Positions 23,699-32,070 of a stretch of DNA of 64,000 bases are shown here, one piece after another. The stretch is from Eubacterium callanderi (GTDB lineage: Bacteria; Bacillota; Clostridia; Eubacteriales; Eubacteriaceae), in assembly GCF_900142645.1 (NCBI RefSeq), contig NZ_FRBP01000008.1:154743-218742 (forward strand). Direction: 5' to 3'. Under the pieces are notes generated by a model. The model had not been told where the DNA came from. It was given only the letters and a program-made list of their open reading frames with translations, and did not search any database. A program made the position numbers and the translations under genes. Within the stretch, counting starts at the first letter, position 1. Each line of letters begins with the position of its first letter.

Positions 23699-24784
23699 AT
23701 GAAATTCGGCGAATTGAAAAGTTGGCAGAAAAAAAGACTGCTTTTCAGTTTTTTAACCTATGTCATCGTCATTGTTGTTTTTCTGGCGTATGCTTCGGTT
23801 ACCATGTACACCGACAAAAAAGCAGAAGACGACTACTGGGTTTCAATGCTGCAGACGCCAAAAGACATTGAGGAGAGGGCGGCTCAGTTTGATCAGAACG
23901 CGACCAGGGTGCAGGTTGGCACCTATGTGGAAAACCTGAAGGAAGTCAACCTGAAAACCTCAAGCTTCCGCATGGTGGTTTTAATCTGGTTTAAATGGGA
24001 GGGAAATGATAATCTGGATATGGCCAAACATTTCCGCATTTATAAAGGCACCATTAACAAGACAGAAGTTGTTAAAAACTATCATGAAAATGGCGTGAAT
24101 TACCAGGCCGTCCGGTGCGATGTGTCCATTACCAAAAACTACTGGAACCGCCGTTTCCCGTTGGAATCCCATCAGCTCCGCATGTATGTGGAATCCGAGC
24201 TGCCAGTGGATGACGTTGTATTTGTGAATGACAGGGAAAACAGCGGCATAAATGATTCACTTGGGATTTCCGGCTACGATTTGAGGCGTAATGAAACCGG
24301 GACAACTATGGTCGAATACGACAATAACCACGGCGATCCGGAAATACCGGGTGGCATCATCAATTCCGAGCATATTACCGCGCTGGAGCTCAACCGTGAC
24401 AGTATGGGCCTGTATGTCAAATGCTTTATCGCCCTGGTCGGAACCATTACCTGGGTGCTTATCACCCTGTTTATCTGTACCTATCACCGTGTCGACCCAC
24501 TCAGCATGATTCCCGCAGCCCTTTTTGGGACGGTTACCAACATTATGGTCGGGGCAAATCTGCTTCCGGACGCCCTGCAGCTTGGCCTGCTGGAGTTCGT
24601 TAATATTTTTGGCATTGTGACCATTCTGGCAGTGGCGATGACAATCATCAATATCAACCGGATACGTAACAAATATGAGGATCGTGATTTCGCAAGCTTC
24701 TACGGGCGTGTCATGTTCTATACCATTTTAGTCCTTGTCGTGGCAGGGAATATCATTCTTCCCATGTCTGCGTATATGTTCTAG
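23699..24784 (+). CDS. Pentameric ligand-gated ion channel-like membrane protein
   Basis: 361 residues from ATG 23699 (GAGGAGAGAG upstream). An uncleaved-looking N-terminal helix (14-35) is followed by a beta-rich outer domain (37-235) and four helices (about 237-261, 265-288, 292-317, 334-358). Outer-domain text matches bacterial Cys-loop receptor homologues: VQVGTYVENLKEVNL, FRMVVLIWFKWEG, and RFPLESHQLRMYVES for the F-P-[FL]-[DE]-x-x-x-L Pro-loop. M2-M3 reads NIMVGANLLP, near the NILVETNLP of GLIC as I recall it. These homopentamers open cation or anion pores on ligand or proton binding. The extra N-terminal helix is unusual. DUF4436-like membrane proteins are the alternative. Confidence 0.6.
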   Translation: MKFGELKSWQKKRLLFSFLTYVIVIVVFLAYASVTMYTDKKAEDDYWVSMLQTPKDIEERAAQFDQNATRVQVGTYVENLKEVNLKTSSFRMVVLIWFKWEGNDNLDMAKHFRIYKGTINKTEVVKNYHENGVNYQAVRCDVSITKNYWNRRFPLESHQLRMYVESELPVDDVVFVNDRENSGINDSLGISGYDLRRNETGTTMVEYDNNHGDPEIPGGIINSEHITALELNRDSMGLYVKCFIALVGTITWVLITLFICTYHRVDPLSMIPAALFGTVTNIMVGANLLPDALQLGLLEFVNIFGIVTILAVAMTIININRIRNKYEDRDFASFYGRVMFYTILVLVVAGNIILPMSAYMF

Positions 24785-24801
24785 GGACGGGGCGTTAATC
24801 T

Positions 24802-25572
24802 ATGCGTGAACAGATATATAAAGTTGTAAAAAAAGCGGAGCCGGGAGATGTCATCAGCAAATATTATGATGTGTTCATCATGGTGGTGGCCTTTATCAGT
24901 GTCTGTCCGCTTATGTTTAAGGAATCCAATTCAATGTTGGTGATGATTGACACCATCACCGTCTATATTCTTTTTACCGATTATATTTTTAACTGGATTA
25001 CCTATGATTATAAGATTAAAAAAGATTCACCCTGGGTGTTTGTGGCCTATCCCTTTACTCCCTTTGCGCTGATCGACCTGGTGTCAATCCTGCCGTCTCT
25101 TGGGCTTCTGGGCGCGGGCTTCCGTATTCTGCGTGTGCTGCGTGTGTTTAAGGTGCTGTATTATTCCAAAACCTTTTCCTATGTAGCCAATGTTTTCAAA
25201 AACGAACGCAAAACCCTGGGCTATGTGCTCATCATCGCGCTGGCCTATATCTTTGTATCTGCGCTGGCCATGTTTGCCTATGAGCCGGATACTTTTGATA
25301 ATTTTTTTGAAGCGCTTTACTGGGCAACCACTGCTCTGACCACTGTTGGCTATGGGGATGTCTACCCTGTAACCGAGGTGGGGCGTTTGATCAGCATGAT
25401 TTCATCGCTCTTTGGGATCGCGGTGATCGCAATGCCAGCTGGTGTTGTTACGGCTGGGTTTATGGATGAAATCGGACGCGCAAAAGAGCTGGAACGCCTT
25501 GAAAAGGCAAAAAAAGAAGGGAAGAATCTCGATGAAGTCATCGAGGAGGAACTGGAGGAACAGAATGAGTAA
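24802..25572 (+). CDS. Voltage-sensor-type potassium channel
   Basis: 256 residues with a six-helix plan. S1-S3 span about 20-100 and S4 is FRILRVLRVFK with Arg108, Arg111, Arg114 and Lys117. The pore loop has the K+ filter TVGYGD at 181-186 (TTALTTVGYGDVYPVTEVGR), and S6 has the hinge IAVIAMPAGVVTAGF. A charged coiled tail (ELERLEKAKKEGKNLDEVIEE) may assemble the tetramer. It should pass K+ on depolarisation. It starts 17 bp after the ligand-gated-channel-like gene and overlaps the next gene by 8 bp, so the three are one operon. Confidence 0.93.
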   Translation: MREQIYKVVKKAEPGDVISKYYDVFIMVVAFISVCPLMFKESNSMLVMIDTITVYILFTDYIFNWITYDYKIKKDSPWVFVAYPFTPFALIDLVSILPSLGLLGAGFRILRVLRVFKVLYYSKTFSYVANVFKNERKTLGYVLIIALAYIFVSALAMFAYEPDTFDNFFEALYWATTALTTVGYGDVYPVTEVGRLISMISSLFGIAVIAMPAGVVTAGFMDEIGRAKELERLEKAKKEGKNLDEVIEEELEEQNE

Positions 25573-26146
25573 TAAGACACGCTATTTAATCATCATGGTT
25601 TTGGGCGTTGTAATGAACCGGCTGCTCTATGTTCTGTCAATGCATTTTGGCCTGCCCTTCTGGCTGGACATGTCTGGCACCATTCTGGCAGCACTGCTGC
25701 TTGAGCCCACCGCCGGGCTGCTGGTAGGGCTTGTGAATAATTTTGGACTGGCAGTGTTTAACTACAGCAGCAGCTCGCTGATCTTCTATGCGGTCAGTGC
25801 CGCCGCCGCCCTGGTGGTGGGGGTGAATATGCGCCGTAATGGACAGATCGACTGGAAGCAGACAGTGCCAACCATGGGCCTGCTGATTTTAGTCACTGGT
25901 GTCTTGTCTGCTCTGCTCAGTATCTGGCAGACCGGCGGGACACTTACCCATCCGTGGGAGGTTTATTTTTACGACCTGGCCATATCCGCCGGTGTTCCCT
26001 GGGTGCTGGCCTGTTTCATCGGCACCATGGTTATCAAAGTTTTTGATGTGATTGCCACAGCCGGCATCATCGCGCTGCTTTACTTTGTTTTGCCAAATAG
26101 CCTGAAATATCCGCCAGAAACACTTATGGAAAAAGAAAAGGTTTAG
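25565..26146 (+). CDS. ECF transporter S-component-like membrane protein
   Basis: 193 residues from ATG 25565, overlapping the K+ channel gene by 8 bp; the long frame upstream is a shadow. There are five or six helices. The segment LPFWLDMSGTILAALLLEP followed by TAGLLVGLVNNFGLAVF is the hallmark of S-components (P-x-x-L-D-x-x-G-T-x-x-A-x-x-x-G-P-x-x-G). These bind a vitamin or other small molecule and use a shared EcfAAT motor, which is not encoded here. In this operon it could act as a substrate carrier or as a ligand-binding membrane partner; both are guesses. Confidence 0.75.
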   Translation: MSNKTRYLIIMVLGVVMNRLLYVLSMHFGLPFWLDMSGTILAALLLEPTAGLLVGLVNNFGLAVFNYSSSSLIFYAVSAAAALVVGVNMRRNGQIDWKQTVPTMGLLILVTGVLSALLSIWQTGGTLTHPWEVYFYDLAISAGVPWVLACFIGTMVIKVFDVIATAGIIALLYFVLPNSLKYPPETLMEKEKV

Positions 26147-26170
26147 AAAATACAGTTGAAATAAAAAACA

Positions 26171-26217
26171 TAAAAAAACAGAAACGGTGCTGCACAGCGC
26201 CGTTTCTGTTTTTTTTA
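26171..26217. terminator. Bidirectional terminator
   Basis: AAAAACAGAAACGG and CCGTTTCTGTTTTT around a GCT/AGC top, between the channel operon and the convergent kinase gene. Confidence 0.93.
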
Positions 26218-26248
26218 TTGTCCGAAGACTTTGCTGTTTTTATGATGT

Positions 26249-27586
26249 TTACCGGCGGCCTGCTGTCTGTGCGGCAGGGTTGAGAAGAACAGAGGCTTCA
26301 AATACATGAGGGTCATAATTAAATTTTGCAAAGCCGCTGTATTTTTCAGTTATCCGTCGAACCGAATGAATACCGATCCCTTCTGCATGGCGTTTGGAGG
26401 ACATGAAGACATCGTCCTTTTTACAGATTATATGATCATAGCTGTTTTTAATGGAAATCACCACCGAACCTTTACCCGAGATGCCAAGCTTTACAGAAAT
26501 AAAGGGATTTGCTCCGTTCTGGCGCAGGCAGGCCTCAACGGCGTTTTCAAACAGGTTGCCAAAAACCACACAGAGATCACCCTCAGAGAAAAGCAGCGGC
26601 TCAGGAAGCTTGATGTCAATCCGCAGGTCAATGGCGTTTTGGCGTGCGAGAGCGGCGTAATGCTGGGCGATGGCATCAATGGCAGCGTTGCTGCACAGAG
26701 GCAGCACCCTGTCCGATTCTACAGACTGCAGGCTGGCGCTGAGGCAGGTGTTTATCTGCTCGAGGGCGCTGTTTTCCGCATAGCCCTTGAGCATGAGCAG
26801 GGTATGCTTCAGGTTATGGCAGGCCTTCTCATTCTCCTCGATATTATTTTTCAGACGGTTATACTGCTCTTGCTGCATACTGGCCTGATAATCCGATATT
26901 TCCAGCTTGTTTTGGAGCTCAGCAGCGCGTTGGTTTTCCTGAATCAGCCTTAAAATAACATAATAGGTTAGAAAAGTACCGATAAACCAGACAAAAGGCA
27001 AAAGATAAGCGGGGACAGAGGTTAGATTCAGGGAACCCGGATAGATACAGAAGCGGTACAGCAAAAAAAAGCAGACAGGAACAACCCATAGATACCGCCA
27101 GTAAGGCATCTTGCCCGTCTCAAGAACAGTGGGTTTAATGACTTTTACAGTGAAGAACCCAACAAAGGGGAGTGTGAACACAAAAATTAAAGACTGAATA
27201 AAGGCAGAAAGAGGCGGGTTAGCAAACAGAGAAGGCTTACAGAATATCTGGCTGAAGAATACCACGATATCCAGATAGTTTTTAATAATAAATACCACAA
27301 AAAGGTTAAGGAAAAAATTTTCTTTAACGCTTAACAGAAAGATCAGGCCGATGGTGACATTAAACAAAACACTGATAATGATGCGCGCATTGCCGGAATC
27401 GGGCATGGTGTCAAGTGTGAACACAGCAGCATAGGTAACAGTGCTTGAAATCAGAAGTACAGCAGCCATCAGAATATTAACGCCAGTGCCAAACCGGAAA
27501 TTGCCTTTAAAAACAGCCCGGTATAAAAAGAGCGCCGGCAGGAGCTGAATAAATGAAAGCAGTGCAGCAAAAGCTAATTGATCCAA
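26249..27586 (-). CDS. Orphan AgrC-like GHKL kinase with altered H-box
   Basis: 445 residues with the same plan as the kinase at 21190: six or seven membrane helices to about 220, coiled segment, then the ATPase. The H-box reads ACHNLKHTLLMLKGY, where the other kinase has ARHDLRHNLLALKGY. The acidic residue after the His, needed as base for autophosphorylation in related kinases, is Asn. N-box FGNLFENAVEAC and G-box AEGIGIHSVRRITEKYSG are kept. No response regulator adjoins it. It may heterodimerise with the other kinase or act as phosphatase or ligand sink. ATG 27586 has GGAGG upstream. Confidence 0.85.
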   Translation of the reverse strand: MDQLAFAALLSFIQLLPALFLYRAVFKGNFRFGTGVNILMAAVLLISSTVTYAAVFTLDTMPDSGNARIIISVLFNVTIGLIFLLSVKENFFLNLFVVFIIKNYLDIVVFFSQIFCKPSLFANPPLSAFIQSLIFVFTLPFVGFFTVKVIKPTVLETGKMPYWRYLWVVPVCFFLLYRFCIYPGSLNLTSVPAYLLPFVWFIGTFLTYYVILRLIQENQRAAELQNKLEISDYQASMQQEQYNRLKNNIEENEKACHNLKHTLLMLKGYAENSALEQINTCLSASLQSVESDRVLPLCSNAAIDAIAQHYAALARQNAIDLRIDIKLPEPLLFSEGDLCVVFGNLFENAVEACLRQNGANPFISVKLGISGKGSVVISIKNSYDHIICKKDDVFMSSKRHAEGIGIHSVRRITEKYSGFAKFNYDPHVFEASVLLNPAAQTAGRR

Positions 27587-27885
27587 AACTATCCTCCGCG
27601 ATTTACATGAGTTGATCTCATTTTACCATAGAACAGAAGCTTTTGTATAGCGTACTGTTTAGCGGGACAGGAAAATTAAAAGAGCCGGAGCAATCCGGAT
27701 TTTTTTATGGGGAGTCCCTTAATAACGACAGAATTAAATTATGAAATCGGCATGTTTTTGACAGGAGGTATTTTACGTACTATAGAAAAAGACAGATTAA
27801 AAGTATATAGATAAAAATTAATACGGAGTTATCTTTTAGTATAAAACAATCCATATGAAGTGTATGTAAGCAAAAAAATAAAGAT
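27587..27885. other. Intergenic region between orphan kinase and recombinase
   Basis: Leftward promoter region of the kinase, with one GGTAAAA box on the minus strand near 27620-27626 but no partner 20 bp away. The remainder to 27885 is AT-rich with no gene; AAAGAGCCGGAGCAATCCGG near 27679 is a partial hairpin. Confidence 0.4.
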
Positions 27886-27906
27886 CGTAGAATACCATAT
27901 TCTACG
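27886..27906. repeat. Left 21-bp recombination-site-like palindrome
   Basis: Arms CGTAGAATA and TATTCTACG around the 3-bp centre CCA. It is followed by T7, so it could also work as a weak terminator. A 19-of-21 match in inverted orientation lies on the other side of the recombinase gene. Confidence 0.7.
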
Positions 27907-27999
27907 TCATTTTTTTACTTTTTATGGATTCTATTATATCATTTATAAATTGCTATTACTAGCAAAATTCTAATTAATTTTTAGTAGGGAGGCACGATT

Positions 28000-29016
28000 A
28001 TGAAAAAAACATTTTTAATGTGGTCAGAATCAATTCGTCATTTTTTCTCAAAAAGGTCAGTAACGCTGGAAGCGTTCAGCCGCGAATGGATAAGAAAGCG
28101 TGGCGATGAAGGAAAGATTAAGGAGTCTACACTCACCAATTACCAGCGGATTATTGAACGCTATTTGTTGCCAGAACTGGGTGATCTCCGCTTGGATACT
28201 ATAACCGTTGAAGTAGTGCAGGATTTTGTAAAAACGCTGGAGAGAAGAGCGCTTAATACATCTACGATTCGGGGTATTATCGGCAGGTTATCATCAATTA
28301 TGGAAAAGGCAGTGGAAGCTGGATTGATTAATAAAAATCCCTGCGGGCACATCGTTATTCAGAAAAAATGGCAGACCACAACAGGGAAAATTCTGACAAT
28401 CGAAGACCAAAAAGCCCTGACACACTGGCTTTTAGCACATGAGCATAACCTGAGCCTGGCCGTACAGCTCGGCCTCTTCGCTGGGATGCGCATCAGCGAG
28501 ATTGCGGCGCTGCAATGGAAAGATATTGATCTGAAAAATGGGTTTATTCAAGTTCGCAGAAATGTTCAGCGTGTAAAAAATCATGATGCCGGTCAGCGCA
28601 AAACCATTAACCAGATAGGCACGCCAAAATCCCCGAAGGCTTTTCGATCAATTCCCATTACATCTATTTTAATGAAGTCACTCAAAGGATACGAAAAAAG
28701 CACTGTAAAACCAGAGGCTTTTGTAATTGCAAAAAAAGGTGGGTCAGCCTATGATGTGAGAACCATACAGCGCTATTTTAAAAAGATTATTTCTGTTCTA
28801 AAACTAGATAATTATCGTTTTCATGATCTCCGGCACACCTTTGCGACCAGAGCAAAAGAAAGTGGAATGGACATACAGATCATCAGTGAAATTTTGGGCC
28901 ATTCAGAAACAGCCGTCACCATGAACATCTATCTGCACATTACAGATCTCCATAAAAAACAGGAAATGGTACTTTTAGACAAGTTAAACTCAACAATATA
29001 TGGAAAAGCGGCATAA
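28000..29016 (+). CDS. Tyrosine recombinase/integrase
   Basis: 338 residues. N-terminal SAM-like core-binding domain (FSREWIRKRGDEGKIKESTL, in parts, then TNYQRIIERYLLPELGDLRL). The catalytic domain has Arg in FAGMRISEIAALQW, H-x-x-R in HDLRHTFATRA, His in ILGHSETAVTM and the nucleophile Tyr in NIYLHI. This is Tn916/phage-type integrase architecture. No excisionase or cargo module is present. ATG 28000 has GGGAGG upstream. Inverted 21-bp sites flank it at 27886 and 29022. Confidence 0.9.
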   Translation: MKKTFLMWSESIRHFFSKRSVTLEAFSREWIRKRGDEGKIKESTLTNYQRIIERYLLPELGDLRLDTITVEVVQDFVKTLERRALNTSTIRGIIGRLSSIMEKAVEAGLINKNPCGHIVIQKKWQTTTGKILTIEDQKALTHWLLAHEHNLSLAVQLGLFAGMRISEIAALQWKDIDLKNGFIQVRRNVQRVKNHDAGQRKTINQIGTPKSPKAFRSIPITSILMKSLKGYEKSTVKPEAFVIAKKGGSAYDVRTIQRYFKKIISVLKLDNYRFHDLRHTFATRAKESGMDIQIISEILGHSETAVTMNIYLHITDLHKKQEMVLLDKLNSTIYGKAA

Positions 29017-29021
29017 ATTGT

Positions 29022-29042
29022 CGTGAAATATGGTATTCTACG
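29022..29042. repeat. Right 21-bp recombination-site-like palindrome
   Basis: Read on the minus strand: CGTAGAATA, CCA, TATTTCACG. It differs from the left site at two adjacent bases only. Orientation is inverted relative to the left site as judged by the CCA/TGG centre. Confidence 0.7.
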
Positions 29043-29099
29043 AACTTTCATTAAAAAATATACCCTGTATTCTAAGGAATCACAATAAAGGTAGAGAGC

Positions 29100-29618
29100 A
29101 TGCAAGCATTGATTAAGACTCAGTTTGAGCGCTGTTCGGAAAGCGTTCGGCAGCATTGCCTGCGTACAGGCAGCTGGATAAGGAAAATAATAAAAGAATT
29201 GGGGCGTGAAGAACTGCTTTCAATCTGGCAGTTGGAAGAAATGTCTCCGGTGGATTATCACGACATTGGAAAAGCGGAAACAGAAGACACTCCTGGCCAT
29301 TGTACAATGGGCGCACAGTTTTTTAGAAATCTTTATGAAACAAAAACGACTTGTTTCGCGGAACAGATTTTCTGCAGTGTCGCTGCAGATCTCTGCCGGT
29401 TTCATCACTATCGTTATGACGGTAAGGATAACCCCAAAATGGTAAGCGGACAGGATATACCAGTTATTGCCAGAGTCTGTGCTGTCGCCAATGCTTTTGA
29501 CCATTTGCAGGAGTCGGGCAGGCAGCCGGATGAAGCGTACGAAAACATCTGTAAGGAAAGCGGCATCCTGTATGATCCGGCGGTTGTTCAGGCCTTGGGT
29601 GAAGCGATCCATCAATGA
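29100..29618 (+). CDS. HD-GYP-like phosphohydrolase variant
   Basis: 172 residues. The metal motif YHDIGK follows an N-terminal His region (SVRQHCLRTGSWIRKII), with H at PGHCTMGAQFF and HH at RFHHYRYDG. Then come QDIPVIARVCAVANAFDHLQ and GILYDPAVVQAL, all in HD-GYP order. The GYP triplet is replaced: HHYRYDGKDNP instead of HHERWDGxGYP. HD-GYP proteins hydrolyse c-di-GMP; loss of GYP and the Glu suggests another substrate or only binding. ATG 29100 has AAGGTAGAGAG upstream. It lies just outside the right recombination site. Confidence 0.75.
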   Translation: MQALIKTQFERCSESVRQHCLRTGSWIRKIIKELGREELLSIWQLEEMSPVDYHDIGKAETEDTPGHCTMGAQFFRNLYETKTTCFAEQIFCSVAADLCRFHHYRYDGKDNPKMVSGQDIPVIARVCAVANAFDHLQESGRQPDEAYENICKESGILYDPAVVQALGEAIHQ

Positions 29619-29633
29619 TATAAAAAAGTATGG

Positions 29634-29679
29634 AAAAAGACATTTTCCCAGTTGTACTCTGTGGAAAATGTCTTTTTTC
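29634..29679. terminator. Terminator between convergent genes
   Basis: AAAAAGACATTTTCC and GGAAAATGTCTTTTT with an internal loop; T tract on both strands. Confidence 0.9.
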
Positions 29680-29706
29680 TATCAGCGGTGTATATGTCAA
29701 ATAAGT

Positions 29707-30624
29707 TTAAAGCTCTTCAGCTGCTCCGGTCTTGTTCAGGACAATAACCGCGAGAATCACGACGGCAATGCCAATGATTTGCGGGAATGAGATAACCTGT
29801 CCAAAGATAAAATAACCGAGAATAGAGGCCGTGATCGGCGAGAAAGCATTCATCATGTTGGTGATGGCAGGATCGACCAGCGAAAAAGATTTTACCCAGA
29901 CATAAGATGAAAGAATCTGTGTCAGCAGTCCATAGGCGATAATGATCAGAATAAGAAGCAGGACATTCTGAGCGGAAGCGATCTGGCCAATGACGGCCCA
30001 GGGAGGGCAGACAACCCAGTAGATCAGAGCCGCTCCAAGGTTATAATAAGTGATGACCACATCATTGTCAATCTCGTTATTTAAAGCCCATTTGATGATC
30101 AGGGCAATCGCGCAGTTGGCTACCCAGTTAAGCGCCATCCACATAATACCTGAGGGTGCGATAAAAGCATCGGGTGAAAAGACATTCAGAACCAGTGCCA
30201 GACCGATAATGGCCAGTCCCAGCGAGGCGATCTTGCCCTTGGTTATTTTGTATTTAAAAATAAAGGAGGACAGAAGCATCAGAATAAAAACATGGGAAAA
30301 CTCAAGGATGGAAAAAACACCGGTGCTCAGATAATTGAGAGCTCGTGCGTAGGAGTAGTAGAGCACTGCGTTGGCAATTCCGCCGCCCACCAGGACAATC
30401 AGTACGCGTCTCCACCCAATGTTAAAGGCTTTTGGGTTTTTGATCAGGGTTTTTATCCCATAGAACAAGATAACAATCATTGGCCCCATGGAGGAGACCG
30501 CCACATCGTTCAGCCCCAGATTTTGGAGTAATGCGATAAAAACGCCGAGGGTTCCCCATAAAACACCCGCAATCCCGCCATAGATAATTCCTTTTGTAAA
30601 ATTATTTTTATTTACTTCGTTCAT
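29707..30624 (-). CDS. EamA/DMT-family transporter
   Basis: 305 residues with ten predicted helices in two EamA repeats: GIIYGGIAGVLWGTLGVFIA begins the first, and GIMWMALNWVANCAIALIIKW starts the second (in parts). The C-terminal FSPITASILGYFIFGQVIS with a conserved Pro/Glu-like half is typical. DMT proteins export metabolites or amino acids. It is the last gene of a leftward operon after a UroD-type methyltransferase and a 43-codon gene, so its substrate may be linked to that demethylation, perhaps import of the methylated compound or export of the product. Confidence 0.88.
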   Translation of the reverse strand: MNEVNKNNFTKGIIYGGIAGVLWGTLGVFIALLQNLGLNDVAVSSMGPMIVILFYGIKTLIKNPKAFNIGWRRVLIVLVGGGIANAVLYYSYARALNYLSTGVFSILEFSHVFILMLLSSFIFKYKITKGKIASLGLAIIGLALVLNVFSPDAFIAPSGIMWMALNWVANCAIALIIKWALNNEIDNDVVITYYNLGAALIYWVVCPPWAVIGQIASAQNVLLLILIIIAYGLLTQILSSYVWVKSFSLVDPAITNMMNAFSPITASILGYFIFGQVISFPQIIGIAVVILAVIVLNKTGAAEEL

Positions 30625-30636
30625 TTTATAGACTCC

Positions 30637-30768
30637 CTACATAATTAAGCTTAGAATAAAGGTTTCAAATTCTTTTTCCGTTTCGGTCATACAATCTCGA
30701 ATCAGCGTTTGATACCGTTCATCATACTCACTGACCAGGGCTTCAATTTTTTCTTTTTCTTTAAGCAT
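30637..30768 (-). CDS. 43-residue acidic helical protein following a UroD-type methyltransferase
   Basis: ATG 30768 has AAGGAG 9 bases upstream, and the stop (TAG, 30637) comes 10 bp before the transporter ATG, with GGAG in that gap. Sequence starts MLKEKEKIEALVSEYDERY and ends FETFILSLIM, predicted all helical and strongly charged. The other UroD locus (43600-43749) has a 49-codon gene in the same position, ending FFSFANYLIS. I know no family for either. Placement and size suggest a small partner or stabiliser of the methyltransferase. Confidence 0.65.
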   Translation of the reverse strand: MLKEKEKIEALVSEYDERYQTLIRDCMTETEKEFETFILSLIM

Positions 30769-30781
30769 TTGTCTAATCTCC

Positions 30782-31930
30782 TTAATATTTTCCATACGCA
30801 TTGACAAAATCAATCACTGCTTTCATTTTTTCGGGCGGTGCGTCCTTAAAACTGAAAGCAGGTTTGTTAAAACCGAAGTAAAATCGTTTGGTTTCCATGC
30901 CAATATCCATGAGCTCACGGGCTTTGTCCAGACATTCCTCTGTAGAATAATTTGTCAGATAATCCAGAGGATAAGAGCAGCAGACCATATTTTTAGAGCC
31001 GAGAATGTCCAGCGTCTTTTTAAAGTCCTGGTGCTCCACGGCCAAAATAACCTTTCCCTCAGGGAGCTCGGAATAATAGTCAAAATAGCGTCCATCTGTG
31101 TAATCGCCCTGGAACTGCAAATACAGGGTATGCCCCTTTGCAGCCAGCGTGTCACAAACCTTTTTAAAGGTAGGCCAGAAAAATTTCTCAAAATGTCTGG
31201 GGCTGATCATTGGCGGTAAGTGCACCCAGGAGCAGGCGCAGGAAATACCATCGGCGTCAACGGGCAGGGTATTTTCGACATAGTCGGTCATAACCGGCGC
31301 AAGCGCCTCACAGGCGGCTTCCAATTCGCGCTTTTTCCGCCGAAGATCCATAGAAATCTGAGTAATACCGCGCAGATGGTCGCCCAGCAGATCAAAGGGA
31401 GCATAAAACATGGTGCCATAGTAAATGGGAACACCTTTAGCGTAAGTAAGGTCATAGAGCTTATTATAAAAATCTGTGACCTGCCTTTTTTCAAACAGTA
31501 AAGCCTTGGAAATGGCTGTAATGTCCTTGACGCTGTCCTTACCTAGGGCGCTGTACATACCGGGGAGTACTCTTTCAACAATGCAGCGCAGGGGGTCTTC
31601 GATCAGTGCCGGATAATCATCCGCACTCAGGCTCATGACCTCGGGATGCTGCATGGTTCCGTTTCGCCGGTTTTGAATCCACGTTTTGCTTCCTAAAATT
31701 TCGTTGCGCTGGGGAGGAAGCCACCCCATACCCAGGTTGGCACCCATTTCAAAAGTGTCTAAAATTTTTTCATAGGCTTCAATGATTTTATCATAATTCC
31801 AGGTTGCTTCCAGAAAATCAATGCCCGCGTACTCACAGGCATAGCTGATTTCAAAATCCAGTATCACTGGCACACGGTCGGTTGGTTTTCCGGCCATGGT
31901 ACTTTTTATCCGCTCAATTTTTTCTTCCAT
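30782..31930 (-). CDS. UroD-family (MtaA/MtbA-like) methyltransferase
   Basis: 382 residues from ATG 31930 (AGGGA upstream; an ATG 18 bases earlier has no site). Features: TDRVPVILDFEISYACEYAG, then GTMFYAPFDLLGDHLRGI, HFEKFFWPTFKKVCDTLAAKGH (in parts), and GLHP-like ends. The fold is that of uroporphyrinogen decarboxylase, used in acetogens for O- and N-demethylation. The heme-pathway Arg/Asp signature is absent, so it is not HemE. A likely zinc-Cys pair (SCACSWVHLPP, VCCSYPLDY) is visible. Divergent from a TetR gene with a shared operator. Confidence 0.8.
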   Translation of the reverse strand: MEEKIERIKSTMAGKPTDRVPVILDFEISYACEYAGIDFLEATWNYDKIIEAYEKILDTFEMGANLGMGWLPPQRNEILGSKTWIQNRRNGTMQHPEVMSLSADDYPALIEDPLRCIVERVLPGMYSALGKDSVKDITAISKALLFEKRQVTDFYNKLYDLTYAKGVPIYYGTMFYAPFDLLGDHLRGITQISMDLRRKKRELEAACEALAPVMTDYVENTLPVDADGISCACSWVHLPPMISPRHFEKFFWPTFKKVCDTLAAKGHTLYLQFQGDYTDGRYFDYYSELPEGKVILAVEHQDFKKTLDILGSKNMVCCSYPLDYLTNYSTEECLDKARELMDIGMETKRFYFGFNKPAFSFKDAPPEKMKAVIDFVNAYGKY

Positions 31931-31950
31931 CTCAAATTTTCCCTTCATGT

Positions 31951-32000
31951 TTTGTACACATACAATATTGTATGATTACAATATATAGTATGTGTACAAA
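31951..32000. promoter_or_regulatory. Inverted-repeat operator between UroD-type gene and TetR gene
   Basis: Perfect 13-bp arms TTTGTACACATAC (31951-31963) and GTATGTGTACAAA (31988-32000), 24 bp apart. A second small palindrome, TACAATATTGTA, starts within the left arm. It overlaps the leftward promoter region, so it is a good target for the divergent TetR protein. Confidence 0.8.
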
Positions 32001-32070
32001 TTTGTCAAGCCTTTTTTAAATTTATCTTTTTTTTACAAAAAGTCATGCTATAATAAACATGAGGTGGATT

